A DNA stretch of 39,359 nucleotides from Sulfuricella sp. (GTDB lineage: Bacteria > Pseudomonadota > Gammaproteobacteria > Burkholderiales > Sulfuricellaceae): the NCBI GenBank assembly GCA_018336195.1, contig JAGXQV010000038.1, positions 1 through 39,359 on the forward strand, read 5' to 3'. How positions within the stretch are numbered: the stretch's first letter is position 1; every line of letters starts with the position of its first letter. A model generated the notes under the pieces. The model did not search any database and was not told where the DNA came from. It saw only the letters and a program-made list of their open reading frames with translations. Below are positions 1 through 9,000 of this stretch, in pieces. Position numbers and translations under genes: made by a program.

Positions 1-16
1 GGGGGGGGGGGGAGGA

Positions 17-697
17 TCAGTCGCTGCTGCCCAAGAAGCCCAACAGTTGCAGGAGGCTGGTGAACAGGTTGAAGATCGACACGAACAGGCTCACCGTCGC
101 CATGATGTAGTTGGTTTCGCCGCCGTGGATGATGTTGCTGGTCTCGAAGAGGATCAGCCCCGACATCAGCAGCACGAAGAGCGCCGAAACCGCCAGCGAC
201 AAGCCGGGCAGTTCAAGGAAGATTGCGCCCAGCCCGGCGAGGAAGGCCACCAGGATGCCCACCGCGAGGAAACCGCCCATGAAGCTGAAGTCCTTGCGGG
301 TGGTCAGCGCATACGCCGACAGGCCGAGGAAGATCGCACCGGTGAGGCCCATCGCCGTCATCACGATCTGGCCGCCGTTGGGCAGGGCCAGGTAGTGGCT
401 GACGATCGGCCCGAGGGTGTAGCCCATGAAGCCGGTGAGGGCGAACACGAAGCCCAGTCCGGCGACGCTGTCGCGGAACTTGGTGGTGAGGAAGAGCAGG
501 CCGAAATAGCCCACCAGGGTCACGATGAGGCCGGGGTGCGGCAGCTTCATGGCGACCGCGAGGCCGGCGGTCAGGGCGCTGAACAGCAGCGTCATGGACA
601 GCAGCAGGTAGGTGTTGCGCACCACCTTGTTGGTGGCGAGGGTGGATGCCGGTGCCGACAATACTTGTGCAGAGTGGAAGGGTTGGTTCGAGTTCAT
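17..697 (-). CDS. Bax inhibitor-1 / YccA family inner-membrane protein
   Basis: The 226-residue product is almost entirely hydrophobic, with about seven predicted membrane segments after a polar N-terminus of about 40 residues. This is the usual length and layout of the bacterial BI-1/YccA (UPF0005) family, whose members are multi-pass proteins linked to ion leak or modulation of FtsH proteolysis. The start was placed at 697 because an AGGAGG ribosome-binding site lies 6 bases upstream; an in-frame ATG at 766 would add 23 polar residues and lacks such a site. The gene is divergent from the LysR gene at 812. The stop is only 16 bases from the window edge, so downstream context is missing. Family assignment is firm; the precise role is unknown. 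Confidence 0.9.
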   Translation of the reverse strand: MNSNQPFHSAQVLSAPASTLATNKVVRNTYLLLSMTLLFSALTAGLAVAMKLPHPGLIVTLVGYFGLLFLTTKFRDSVAGLGFVFALTGFMGYTLGPIVSHYLALPNGGQIVMTAMGLTGAIFLGLSAYALTTRKDFSFMGGFLAVGILVAFLAGLGAIFLELPGLSLAVSALFVLLMSGLILFETSNIIHGGETNYIMATVSLFVSIFNLFTSLLQLLGFLGSSD

Positions 698-770
698 GGT
701 GAATCCTCCTGTCGAAACATTGGGAATGGTGAGTAAGGCGATTGTAGGCGCTTCCCGGTTATCCAAAAAG

Positions 771-796
771 TCGAATATAATTGAATTAATGTTCGA
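771..796. promoter_or_regulatory. candidate LysR operator (TCGAA-N16-TTCGA)
   Basis: An inverted repeat of TCGAA and TTCGA with a 16-base AT-rich spacer lies in the 114-base divergent gap, just upstream of the LysR gene. LysR proteins usually bind imperfect AT-rich dyads in such gaps. Arms of five bases are weak evidence, so this is a suggestion only. Confidence 0.3.
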
Positions 797-811
797 AAAA
801 ACCGAAGCAAG

Positions 812-1717
812 ATGAGCGCGCTAAATTATAAACATCTCCATTATTTCCGGGCGGTGGCCAAGGCCGGCGGGGTGACCCGCGCCAGCGAACGCCTGCACCT
901 GACCCCGCAAACCATCAGCGGCCAGTTGAGCGTGTTCGAGGAAGCGCTGGGCGAGCGCTTGTTCGACCGTAGCGGGCGGCATTTCGAGTTGACCGAGGCG
1001 GGACGGCTGGTGCTGAGCTACGCCGACGAAATCTTCGCCCTCGGCCAGGAACTGGAAGAAGCGCTGCACCATGTTCCGGGCGGGCGGCCCCTGCAATTTC
1101 GCGTCGGGGTAACCGATTCGGTGCCCAAGTCGGTGGCCTACCAGCTTCTCGAACCGGCGATGCAGATCACCGAGCCGCCGCGCATCGTGTGCCGGGAAGG
1201 CAAGGTCACCGATTTGCTTGCGGAATTGGCGGTGCACCGCCTCGACATCGTGATTGCCGACAGCCCCTTGCCGAACCGCGTCGATGTGCGGGGCTTCAGC
1301 CATTTGCTGGGAGAATGCGGGATCAGCTTTTTCGCCACGGCGGCGCTGACCGCGCAGTATCCCGGCGAGTTTCCGGCTTGCCTGGACGGCGCGCCGCTGC
1401 TCCTGCCGGGCGAGGAAGCGGCGGTGCGCGCCAAGCTGACGCGCTGGTTCGCCGACCAGCAAATCCGCCCGCGCATCGTCGGCGAATTCGACGACGGCGC
1501 CTTGATGACCGCTTTCGGGCAGGCGGGGGTAGGAATTTTTTCGGCCCCCGCGGTGACCGCCGCGCAGGTGATGCGCCAGCACGACGTGGTGTGCATCGGC
1601 TCAAGCGAAGCGGTGAGCGAGCAGTTCTACGCCATCTCGGTGGAGCGCAAGCTCACCCATCCGGCGGTGGTCGCCATCAGCCACGCGGCCAGCCGGGATT
1701 TGTTTGGGAAGCTTTAA
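812..1717 (+). CDS. nhaR: LysR-family transcriptional regulator, NhaR type
   Basis: The 301-residue protein has an N-terminal winged helix-turn-helix (about residues 6-65) that opens with NYKHLHYFRAVAKAGG, the characteristic start of NhaR-like LysR proteins, followed by a substrate-binding domain (about 90-300). NhaR in enterobacteria activates the sodium/proton antiporter gene nhaA in response to Na+. No nhaA is in this window, so the target here is unknown; the divergent BI-1 membrane protein is a plausible candidate by position. The ATG at 812 is preceded by a weak AAGCAAG site. Length is normal and no truncation is seen. LysR family membership is certain; the NhaR subtype is likely from the N-terminal signature. 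Confidence 0.88.
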   Translation: MSALNYKHLHYFRAVAKAGGVTRASERLHLTPQTISGQLSVFEEALGERLFDRSGRHFELTEAGRLVLSYADEIFALGQELEEALHHVPGGRPLQFRVGVTDSVPKSVAYQLLEPAMQITEPPRIVCREGKVTDLLAELAVHRLDIVIADSPLPNRVDVRGFSHLLGECGISFFATAALTAQYPGEFPACLDGAPLLLPGEEAAVRAKLTRWFADQQIRPRIVGEFDDGALMTAFGQAGVGIFSAPAVTAAQVMRQHDVVCIGSSEAVSEQFYAISVERKLTHPAVVAISHAASRDLFGKL

Positions 1718-1801
1718 GCGTAATTCTGGGGGAATGTGGCTGCTTACGACTCACAGCGGAAGTTGCTGCCTAAGAAAGCGGACGTTCAATGTCTGAGTTC
1801 A

Positions 1802-1833
1802 GGGGACGCGCCACCGATAGACGGAGCGTCCCC
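1802..1833. repeat. stem-loop with 8-bp perfect arms
   Basis: GGGGACGC at 1802-1809 pairs perfectly with GCGTCCCC at 1826-1833 around a 16-base loop. It lies in the convergent gap between the nhaR-type gene and the TIR-domain gene. No T-run follows on either strand, so it may be a repeat of the REP kind or a factor-dependent end rather than a classic terminator. Confidence 0.45.
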
Positions 1834-1854
1834 CTGCAACGATGAGTAGGCGCC

Positions 1855-2643
1855 TTAGTCAGTGCTACCAAACATAAATCCGATTGCACGAAGCCCTTCC
1901 AGCAACGGTATAAACGCTTGTTCAATACGCGCTTCAGAGAACGGGATGAATTCAAGGTCGGCAAGCAATCCGGGTCTAAACGCAGACGTTGCATCTTTGA
2001 TGAGAATGAGCGGCTTTCCGGATAAGTTTGAAAGCAGTGACTCCTGAACTAGCCACGTAGAATCTTCACCTGGCGTCCAGACCACTACTACGACAGCCTG
2101 GGCCTGCATTCGAGATTTAACCTTCTCGGAAATTGGGCCGGGAGCATAGCCCCGCCCTGAGACACACTCGAATCCAAGCAGTGTTAAAAAGAGTGCAATC
2201 TTATCGGAAGCCTCTTGCCCGACGGCATCAAATCGGTGGGCTATGAAAACAGTACGTGGTAGTTCAGCAGCTTGTGTGCGGTGCTCTGGGGAAAGGTCCA
2301 ATAATTCCATGGCCGCCGTAAGGATGGGCTCAGGAGCTTCCGCATCTAGCTCAATCACTAAGTATGGCTCATGATGAATATTTGTGCCTTTGCTCAGGGA
2401 AAAGGAAAACTCTTTCTCAGCCTCCTTGCCACGAAGACGAATATCAAACGCCCCCGGTTCGCCCTTTATCTTTACATACTGCTGAATATGCTCCAGTGAT
2501 TCAAATTCAAGTTTCTCTGGGAATCTTCTCAAATTTACAGATATAGAGTCTGTGCGCAACCCGTAACGGCTTAGGAAGGATGGCAATTCTGCGACAGTAG
2601 TCCAGTTGAGCTTTGCTAGATCGCAATATAAAGACAATTTCAT
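1855..2643 (-). CDS. TIR-like domain protein, candidate NAD-cleaving defence effector
   Basis: The 262-residue protein has an N-terminal region (about 1-125) that I do not recognise, followed by a TIR-like alpha/beta domain from about residue 130. It starts with the first-strand motif RTVFIAHRFD, continues with GFECVSGRGYAPGP, a buried strand AVVVVVW (183-189), and the segment W197-L-V-Q-E201, where E201 sits where bacterial TIR NADases place their catalytic glutamate. Bacterial TIR proteins of this size are often stress or anti-phage effectors that deplete NAD; that role is inferred here. The gene is much AT-richer (40-50% GC in sampled lines) than its surroundings, which suggests transfer. 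It stands alone, with no obvious Thoeris, CBASS or Argonaute partner. A non-catalytic TIR scaffold is the alternative. Confidence 0.65.
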   Translation of the reverse strand: MKLSLYCDLAKLNWTTVAELPSFLSRYGLRTDSISVNLRRFPEKLEFESLEHIQQYVKIKGEPGAFDIRLRGKEAEKEFSFSLSKGTNIHHEPYLVIELDAEAPEPILTAAMELLDLSPEHRTQAAELPRTVFIAHRFDAVGQEASDKIALFLTLLGFECVSGRGYAPGPISEKVKSRMQAQAVVVVVWTPGEDSTWLVQESLLSNLSGKPLILIKDATSAFRPGLLADLEFIPFSEARIEQAFIPLLEGLRAIGFMFGSTD

Positions 2644-3008
2644 CTAACCATTACTCCACGGTGGTGCAAAGGCACCTAACAGTTATTAGTCGGACACTCT
2701 ACGTCCGGATTTAATTATTATTCACGCACGCAGTATGCCAATGTAATGCCATGATGCGCAATGGCTTTGAGTCGGGTGCGCCGCCTAACAACTCCAATAT
2801 CCCGGACGCTTGCATCGTCAATATGGCAGCTTTGTGTAAATGCTCCAAAATGGATGTTACTGGCACTTAGCAGTCACTGAGTTCCTAAAGAAGGAAAAAT
2901 AACTGTGGCATTGATGGCTACGCAGCAAATTGCTGCACTTAAGTTCAATGATATGAGAAGGTGAAATGCTGTTGCCGGATTTTTATGAGACAGGCCGTCG
3001 GCGTTAAT
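2644..3008. other. AT-rich intergenic stretch, no gene recognised
   Basis: This 365-base gap lies between the TIR gene and the HigA gene. It holds a small stem-loop (CGGAC at 2691-2695 with GTCCG at 2703-2707) followed by an AT-rich run, and otherwise only very short reading frames without recognisable products. A 13-codon frame near 2967 has a good ribosome-binding site (GAGAAGG) but no recognisable product. The base composition matches the accessory genes on both sides. Confidence 0.6.
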
Positions 3009-3320
3009 CTAGGCATGAAGATGGTTGATCGGTTGTACAGCCAAGCGCATTCCCATCGCCTTGAGGATCGCCGACAGTGTTTTCAGTTCAGGATTCCCTT
3101 GCTCTGAGAGAGTTCGGTAGAGGGTATGGGCGTTTACCTCAGCTTGGCGGGCGACTTCCTGAACGCCCCCGAACGCCTTGCCCAGGCTACGCAGCGCCAA
3201 CATGAGGTCGATCTCGTCGCCGTCGGCGAGCACGGAATTCAGGTACTCCGCCGCCAACTCCGGATCGTTCCGAAACAATTCAGTGGTAGCTTCTTCGTGC
3301 GTTCGGTGTGCCTTAGTCAT
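3009..3320 (-). CDS. HigA-type antitoxin (addiction module antidote, HTH), orphan
   Basis: The 103-residue product has an N-terminal dimerisation region and a helix-turn-helix of the Xre type (about residues 50-90: AFGGVQEVARQAEV, then TLYRTLSEQGNPELKTLSAI). This matches the putative addiction-module antidote family that pairs with HigB/RelE-fold killer proteins. In intact pairs the toxin gene lies immediately upstream and its stop overlaps the antitoxin start. Here the overlap is preserved (the bases ATGACTAA hold both the start and the toxin stop), but only the last 26 codons of the toxin remain. The antitoxin may persist as a repressor or as protection against related toxins. Family call is firm; activity is untested. 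Confidence 0.85.
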   Translation of the reverse strand: MTKAHRTHEEATTELFRNDPELAAEYLNSVLADGDEIDLMLALRSLGKAFGGVQEVARQAEVNAHTLYRTLSEQGNPELKTLSAILKAMGMRLAVQPINHLHA

Positions 3321-3393
3321 TTCGCTTTTCCCAGTCCTTCAACAGTCTTATCGCTCGGTCAATGTCTCTACTTCTGCCGATTTGGAAATGGAA
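3313..3393 (-). pseudogene. HigB-type toxin, C-terminal remnant only
   Basis: Reading leftward, the frame that ends in the TAA at 3313-3315 encodes about 26 residues ending in DIDRAIRLLKDWEKRND. This is the typical C-terminus of HigB/RelE-family killer proteins, which reads approximately D(I/L)xRAxxLxxDW. The remnant begins exactly after the stop codon of the amidase gene (3394-3396), in the same frame, so everything upstream of the toxin C-terminus has been deleted or replaced at that junction. It lacks a start codon and the catalytic core and cannot be a working toxin. Confidence 0.7.
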
Positions 3394-4140
3394 TTACTGC
3401 TTCGCTGCACTTTTCTTCTGCAACAGGCAGTAAGCCAGCGCTTTCTCATCTGCGTCGGTAGGTGCTGGATTGTCGTGTTCGAAATGCAGGCGGAAGGCTT
3501 GTAGCGCCGCTTCCGGCTTGGCGGGGTCGTAGCCGATGGCGGCAAGGGCGAGCGCCAGGTCGAAGCCGTCCGGCGCGGGCGTTAGCGGTTCCTCGCACCA
3601 CAGGCCGAAGCCCTTGTCCGCCAGCCTGTTCCAGGGAAATAGTGCGCTCGGGTCGCTCTTGCGTCCCGGGGCGACGTCGGCGTGGCCGACGAAGTTGGCG
3701 GCGGGGATGGCGTAGCGCTGTTTGATATCCGCCAGCAGCGCAAGCAGCGCTTCGATTTGCGCTTCGGCAAAGGGTTCGCGGCCATTGTTGTCGAGTTCGA
3801 TGCCGAGCGACGCCGAATTGACGTCGGTGTTGCCGCCCCACCAGGATTTTCCGGCATGCCAGGCGCGGGCGTTTTCCTCGACCAGTTGGACGATTTCCCC
3901 GTCGCGGGCGATCAGGTAGTGCGCGCTGACCTTGCGTGCCGGGGTGGTCAGGGTGTTCAGGGATTTTTCCAGATTATCGTTGCTGGTGTGGTGGATGACG
4001 ACCAGATTCGGGCGGCGCTCGTCGAAGTTGGGCGAGGCTACCCTGCTTACCGTCAGGGCGGTGCGCGGCGGCAGCGGCGCACACGCGGCGAGCAATGCCG
4101 CCGTGACGGCGGCGAGAAGAGGGAAACGGCGGAATTTCAC
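3394..4140 (-). CDS. amiD: N-acetylmuramoyl-L-alanine amidase, AmiD-like lipoprotein
   Basis: The 248-residue protein carries a lipoprotein signal ending in LLAAC (Cys20) and an Amidase_2 domain. The candidate zinc ligands are H50 (in VIHHTS), H153 (VGHADVAPG) and D163 (KSDP), with E115 in SLGIELDNNG as probable catalytic glutamate. AmiD-type enzymes cleave the amide between MurNAc and L-Ala, including on anhydro-muropeptides, at the outer membrane. I chose the GTG at 4140 because it places the basic n-region (KFRRF) at the N-terminus; the ATG at 4176 would prepend 12 acidic and polar residues to the signal peptide. The C-terminus ends where the HigB stub begins, so its last residues may be a rearranged end. 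Alternatively it could be called an AmpD-family amidase. Confidence 0.85.
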   Translation of the reverse strand: MKFRRFPLLAAVTAALLAACAPLPPRTALTVSRVASPNFDERRPNLVVIHHTSNDNLEKSLNTLTTPARKVSAHYLIARDGEIVQLVEENARAWHAGKSWWGGNTDVNSASLGIELDNNGREPFAEAQIEALLALLADIKQRYAIPAANFVGHADVAPGRKSDPSALFPWNRLADKGFGLWCEEPLTPAPDGFDLALALAAIGYDPAKPEAALQAFRLHFEHDNPAPTDADEKALAYCLLQKKSAAKQ

Positions 4141-4238
4141 GGCAGCGTCATCGACATGAACAGGCTGGGCGGGCAAGACGCTATTGTCGCCGCGAACGCA
4201 CGGGATGGGAATCCCGCCCGGTCCGGCGGGCCGCTACA

Positions 4239-5339
4239 TTACATCGCGGAATACAGGCCGCTTGCCATGAACCCCGCCAGAACAGGCAGGCGCGTCTTGT
4301 TGCAGGTGGCCCGGCTTTCCACCCAGCGGAAGAACAGGATGCCGCCGCCGATGCTGACGCCCAGGGCGACTACCATGCCCAAGGCGTTGATGAGCGGCTG
4401 CTGCGGGAAGAAATGGGAAAATGTCGCGTTGACCACCATGCACAGGGGAAAGTGCACCAGGAAGATCGAATACGATACCCGTCCCAGGTAGGTGATCGGC
4501 AGCAGGGCGGGGCGCTGTTCGCGCGCCGCGTAGCGCCGCGCGAAGCCGAGCAGCAGCATGGTCACGCCGGCCACCGCGATGCGCAGGCGGAATTCCACCA
4601 GCAGGGCCACGCCCACCAGCGCGCCCAGCGCGAGCAGCCACAGCCAGCCGCGCGGGCGGGTCGCCGCCCAATAGCTCAAGGCGCCCATCCCGTAGGCGCC
4701 GAAAAAGTAGAACGCGGTTTCATCCCAGAAATCGTTGCGGTTGAACATGAACAGCGAGGCGACGGTCATGCCCGCGATCAGCAGCGGCGCGGTGGCATTG
4801 GCATAGCGCCATTCGATCTTGCGGGCCATCCACAACAGCGCGGCGATCAGGGCGAATAACTGGAAGTCGATGGCGATATACCACACCCCGGCGGACAGCG
4901 CTTCCTGATTGAGCAGGTCCTGGAGCAGCAGGGCGTGGGCAATCAGTTGCAGGAAATCCGGGGTGGCGGGGATGTAGTCGCGATCCATCCAGTGGCGCGC
5001 CAGCGCCGCGCAGAGGATAGCCAGGGTGATGGCGGCGAGGTAGGGCAGGATCAGCCGGTCGTAACGCTGCTTGATGGCGCCCAGCGGGTCGGTGAGGTGC
5101 GGTACGCCATACGGGGCGAGATTCTTGGCGGAGAGGAAGCCGGCGATGACCAGGAACACCTGCACTGCGACCCGTCCGTATTGGTACAGCCCGTCGAGCA
5201 GGCCGGAAATCAACGGGTAGGCGACATCGGACATGGGGCCGTACACCGCCAGGTGGTGCAAAACGATGAGCAGGCAGGCGATTGCCTTCACGGCGTCCAG
5301 GCAGGGCATGCGGGTTTTGTCGGTGTTCATGGGGGCCAT
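4239..5339 (-). CDS. membrane acyltransferase, OafA/Acyl_transf_3 family
   Basis: The 366-residue protein has about ten hydrophobic segments and the family start: a conserved LDAVKAIACLLIVLHHL with the putative catalytic His pair at 28-29, and a later YSIFLVHFP segment typical of the C-terminal half. Acyltransferase-3 proteins move acyl groups (often acetyl) from the cytoplasm onto exported sugars such as O-antigen or peptidoglycan. The gene lies 98 bases upstream of the AmiD-like gene on the same strand, which would fit a cell-wall or surface-glycan role, but the acceptor cannot be told. Two ATGs (5339 and 5330) are possible starts and neither has a strong ribosome-binding site. Confidence 0.85.
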   Translation of the reverse strand: MAPMNTDKTRMPCLDAVKAIACLLIVLHHLAVYGPMSDVAYPLISGLLDGLYQYGRVAVQVFLVIAGFLSAKNLAPYGVPHLTDPLGAIKQRYDRLILPYLAAITLAILCAALARHWMDRDYIPATPDFLQLIAHALLLQDLLNQEALSAGVWYIAIDFQLFALIAALLWMARKIEWRYANATAPLLIAGMTVASLFMFNRNDFWDETAFYFFGAYGMGALSYWAATRPRGWLWLLALGALVGVALLVEFRLRIAVAGVTMLLLGFARRYAAREQRPALLPITYLGRVSYSIFLVHFPLCMVVNATFSHFFPQQPLINALGMVVALGVSIGGGILFFRWVESRATCNKTRLPVLAGFMASGLYSAM

Positions 5340-5450
5340 CAGAATTCGTTGCGAATGGAGGTACTTGCAGCGGGGGCGAATTATCGCTCAATTAGCCCTC
5401 TTATCCCTAATTTTTTTCAGGTTTTTTTTCAAAAGGCCGCGCTTCGGAAC

Positions 5451-5576
5451 CGCACAGGCGCGAAGGCGCAAGGAAACCAGAACGATACGGCGTATTGGCC
5501 ATTCGTCCGCCGGATGCACGGCCAATACTATGTTTTTCGATGTGTTTTTGCGCCATTGCGGCTTTGGCGGCTTTTC
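5451..5576. repeat. inverted 8-mer array element (octad type)
   Basis: The left arm is CGCACAGG-CGCGAAGG-CGCAAGG (5451-5473). The right arm runs TTTTTGCG-CCATTGCG-GCTTTGGCG (5545-5569), which are degenerate reverse complements of the same 8-mer (consensus CGCAAAGG). The spacer contains a perfect 9-bp inverted repeat, GTATTGGCC (5492-5500) and GGCCAATAC (5520-5528). The element fills the gap between the PII-like gene and the acyltransferase gene. It is a more degenerate relative of the element at 14438-14537. Confidence 0.65.
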
Positions 5577-5581
5577 CCTAG

Positions 5582-5908
5582 TCAATTTTCCATTTTGCAC
5601 AGCCGGTGAAATTCCTCCACCGCGGTGATCCATAACACGCCGTCGCCGGCCTGCCCGGAATAGGCGTTGGCGCGGATGATGCGCACGATGTCCGCGACGA
5701 TGTCGTCGGGCGCGACGATTTCGATACGCATCTTGTCGGAAAAGTCGGTCAGTTCCTCGCGTATCGTGGCGTGGCGCTCCACGCCGCCGTGTTGGCTGCA
5801 GCCTTGCACCCGGCAGATGTTCATGCCGGGAAAACCGGGCAGGTCGCGGAAGGCATCGCGGATTTTCGCCACCCGGTTGGGCTGGACGATGGCTTTGATT
5901 TCTTTCAT
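5582..5908 (-). CDS. PII-like signalling protein linked to metal efflux RND operon
   Basis: The 108-residue protein has the PII fold signature: an N-terminal strand MKEIKAIVQPNRVAKIRDAF, a T-loop region (about 36-57), and a C-terminal B-loop-like SGQAGDGVLWI (84-94). It is shorter than GlnB/GlnK and lacks the uridylylated tyrosine context, so it is not a classical nitrogen sensor. PII-like proteins encoded beside heavy-metal RND pumps are a recognised group in proteobacteria (called PII-NG in the literature); ligand binding and target are largely unknown. The start at 5908 has an excellent AAGGAGA site 6 bases upstream. It is the gene directly after czcA, 100 bases away, with a 7-mer array element between them. 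Confidence 0.85.
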   Translation of the reverse strand: MKEIKAIVQPNRVAKIRDAFRDLPGFPGMNICRVQGCSQHGGVERHATIREELTDFSDKMRIEIVAPDDIVADIVRIIRANAYSGQAGDGVLWITAVEEFHRLCKMEN

Positions 5909-5925
5909 GGTGTTCTCCTTTGAGC

Positions 5926-5998
5926 GTGATGAGTAATGGGTGATGGGTAATGGGGATGAGCGGTGGTTTTCATCACCCATTGCTCATCACCCATTACC
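5926..5998. repeat. inverted 7-mer array element (heptad type, compact)
   Basis: Five in-phase heptads (GTGATGA, GTAATGG, GTGATGG, GTAATGG, GGATGAG; 5926-5960) are followed by a 10-base spacer and four heptads of the complement (CATCACC, CATTGCT, CATCACC, CATTACC; 5971-5998). The arms can pair into a hairpin of about 28 bp with few mismatches. It lies in the czcA-to-PII gap, immediately upstream of the PII ribosome-binding site in transcription order. Confidence 0.8.
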
Positions 5999-6008
5999 TT
6001 CTTGTCCA

Positions 6009-9000
6009 TTACGCCTCGTAGTGTTTTTCCTCGAACCACTTGTAGAGCGTCGGCAGTACCACCAGGGTGAGCAGGGTCGAGGTAATCAGCCCGCCGATCA
6101 CCACGATGGCGAGCGGGCGCTGCACTTCCGAGCCAGGCCCGTCGGCGAACAGCATCGGGATCAGGCCGAGCATGGCCACCGTGGCGGTCATCAGCACCGG
6201 GCGGAAACGCTGGCGGCAGCCTTGCACCACTGCTTGCGCCTGGCTCATGCCTTCGTCGCGCAGGCTGCGGATGTAGGACACCAGCACCACACCGTTCAAC
6301 ACTGCGATCCCCCACAGGGCGATGAAGCCCACCGAAGCCGGCACCGACAGGTATTCGCCGGACACGAACAGCGCCACCACCCCGCCGATGGAGGCGAACG
6401 GCAGCACCAGGATAATCAGCGCGGCGTAACGCAACGAGCCGAACAGCAGAAACAGCAGGAAAAAAATCGCCGCAATCGTCACCGGCACGATGATGGCGAG
6501 ATGCCCGAGTGCTCGTTCCATGTTCTGGAATTGCCCGCCCCATTCCAGGTAATAACCTTCGGGAAGCTTGATCTTGCTGTCCACCGCTTGTTGCAGTTCG
6601 GCGACGAAGCTGCCGAGGTCGCGATCCTTCACGTTCACGCCCACCACGATGCGACGCTTGGCCTTCTCCCGGCTGATTTGCGCGGGGCCGTCCTGAACGC
6701 GGATGTCGGCGAGGTTTTCCAATGCCACCAGGGCACCGTTCGGCGAGCTGACGAGCAGCCTGCGGATGGTCGCCACATCGTTACGGAATTTCTCCGGCAG
6801 CCGCACCACCGCCCCGAAGCGCCGCTCGCCCTCATAGATTTCGGTGGCGACCTTGCCGCCGATGGCCGCCTCGATGACATCGTGAATGTCCGAGACGTTG
6901 AGGCCGTGGCGGGCGATGGCCTGGCGGTCGATGTCGATGGACAGGTATTGCTGGCCGGTGACGCGCTCCACCTTGAGATCCTGCGCGCCCTGCACCGAAC
7001 CGGCTACCTTGGCGATGGCATCGGCTTTCTGTTTGAGGGTGTCGAGATCGTCGCCGAACAGCTTGATCGCCACGTCGGAGCGCACCCCGGTGACCATTTC
7101 ATCGACCCGGTCGGAAATCGGCTGGGCCATGACGATTTGCGCGCCGGGCAGGGTCATCAGCTTATCCCGGATACCCGCCGCGATGTTGTCCTGATTCCAG
7201 CCTTTGGGCCACTCGTCGCGCGGCTTGAGGCTGACGATGGGGGTGGACTCGTTCTGCCCCTGCGAGTCGGCGGGGCTTTCGCCGCGCCCCACTCCGGAGA
7301 ACGCCGATTTCACGCCGGGCACCTGCATCACCAGGCGCATCGCCTCCATTTCCAGCTTGATGGATTCCTCCAGGGAAATATTGGGCACCCGGTTGATGCC
7401 GGGTACGATTGAGCCTTCCTTCATCTCGGGGATGAATGCCGTGCCGAGCAGGGGTAACAGCAGCAGCGCCGTGACGAAGGCGGCGGTGGCGGCGAGGAGG
7501 GTTTTTTTACCGTTGCCGAGCGTCCAGTCGAGCAGGCGCAGATAGGGTTTCTTGAGCAGCGCCACCAGCCGCGTATCGTGTTCGTCCTTGCCCACCAGCA
7601 GGTAGGAACTGAGCACCGGGGTAAGCGTCAGCGACAGGATCAGCGAAACGAACAGCGCGATGGCGATGGTGTAGGCGAGCGGCGCGAACATCTTGCCTTC
7701 CATGCCGTGCAGGGTCATCAGCGGCAGGAACACCAGGATGATGATGCCGACCCCGAATACCACCGGCGTCGCCACTTCCGCCGCTGCCTCCAGCACCACC
7801 CGCACTCGGGAGAGGCCGCTGCCCTTGCGTTCGGCGAGGCGCTGAAAGGCGTTCTCGACCACCACTACTGAACCATCGACGATCAGGCCGATGGCGATGG
7901 CCAAACCGCCCAGCGACATCAGGTTGGCGGAAATCCCATAGCGGTTCATCACCATGAAGGTAATCAGCGGGGTGAGGATCAGGCTGGCGACCACGATCAG
8001 CGAGGAGCGCACATCGCCGAGAAACAGGAACAGCACGATCACCACCAGCACCACGCCTTCGATCAGCACCTTGACCACCGTGTCGAGCGCGGCGTCCACC
8101 AGGTCGCTGCGGTCGTAGTAGGGAAGGATTTTCAGGCCGTCGGGGAGCATCCCCTTGGCGTTGATCTCCGCCACCCGCTCCTTGATCCGCGACACGACTT
8201 CCTTGGCATTCCCGGCGCGGATCATCATCACGACACCGCCCACCGATTCGCTGACGCCGTTTTTCAACAGCGCGCCGTAGCGCACCTCGTGGCCGATGGT
8301 CGCTTCACCCACATCGCGCACCAACACCGGCACACCGTCCTGTTCCTTGAGCACGATGCTGCGGATGTCGTCGAGGCTCCTGACCAGGCCGACGCCACGG
8401 ATCAGGTATTGTTCGGCGTAATGGGGCAGCACGCCGCCGCCGGAATTGGCGTTGTTGCGCGCCAGCGCCTGGTAGACCTCCTGGAGCGTCACCTTGTAAT
8501 GGCGCATCCGGTCGGGATTGACCAGCACCTGGTACTGCTTGACGTAGCCGCCCTGCGAATTGATTTCCGCCACGCCGGGAATGCCGCGCAACAGCGGGCG
8601 CACCACCCAGTCCTGAGCGATGCGGCGGCGCGTCAGTTCTTCCGGAGTGAGCGCCCGTTCGCCGTCGTCGGGGCGTTCCAGGGTGTATTGGTAGACCTCG
8701 CCGAGGCCGGTGGAGAGCGGCCCCAGCGTCGGCGCCACGCCCTGCGGCATCCGTCCGGCCACTTCGATCAAGCGTTCCATCACCAGCTGGCGGGCGAAAT
8801 ACACGTCGGTGGCATCGGTGAAGACCAGGGTAATCAGCGACAGCCCCGGCTTGTTCAGCGAACGCATCTCCTCCAGCCCCGGCAGGCCGGTCATCGCCAT
8901 TTCCAGCGGCACGGTGACGAAACGCTCGACTTCTTCCGGGGAGCGGCCCTTGGCCTCGGTGGCAATCTGCACCTGGACGTTGGTCACGTCGGGAAAAGCG

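Noticed and set aside
1..12. Run of 12 G at the left edge
   Set aside because: Probably a contig-end or padding artefact; there is no context to interpret it biologically.
2770..2800. GCCTAACAAC string resembling the start of an integron attC site
   Set aside because: No matching GTTRRRY end or folding partner was found within the next 120 bases, so a cassette is not supported.
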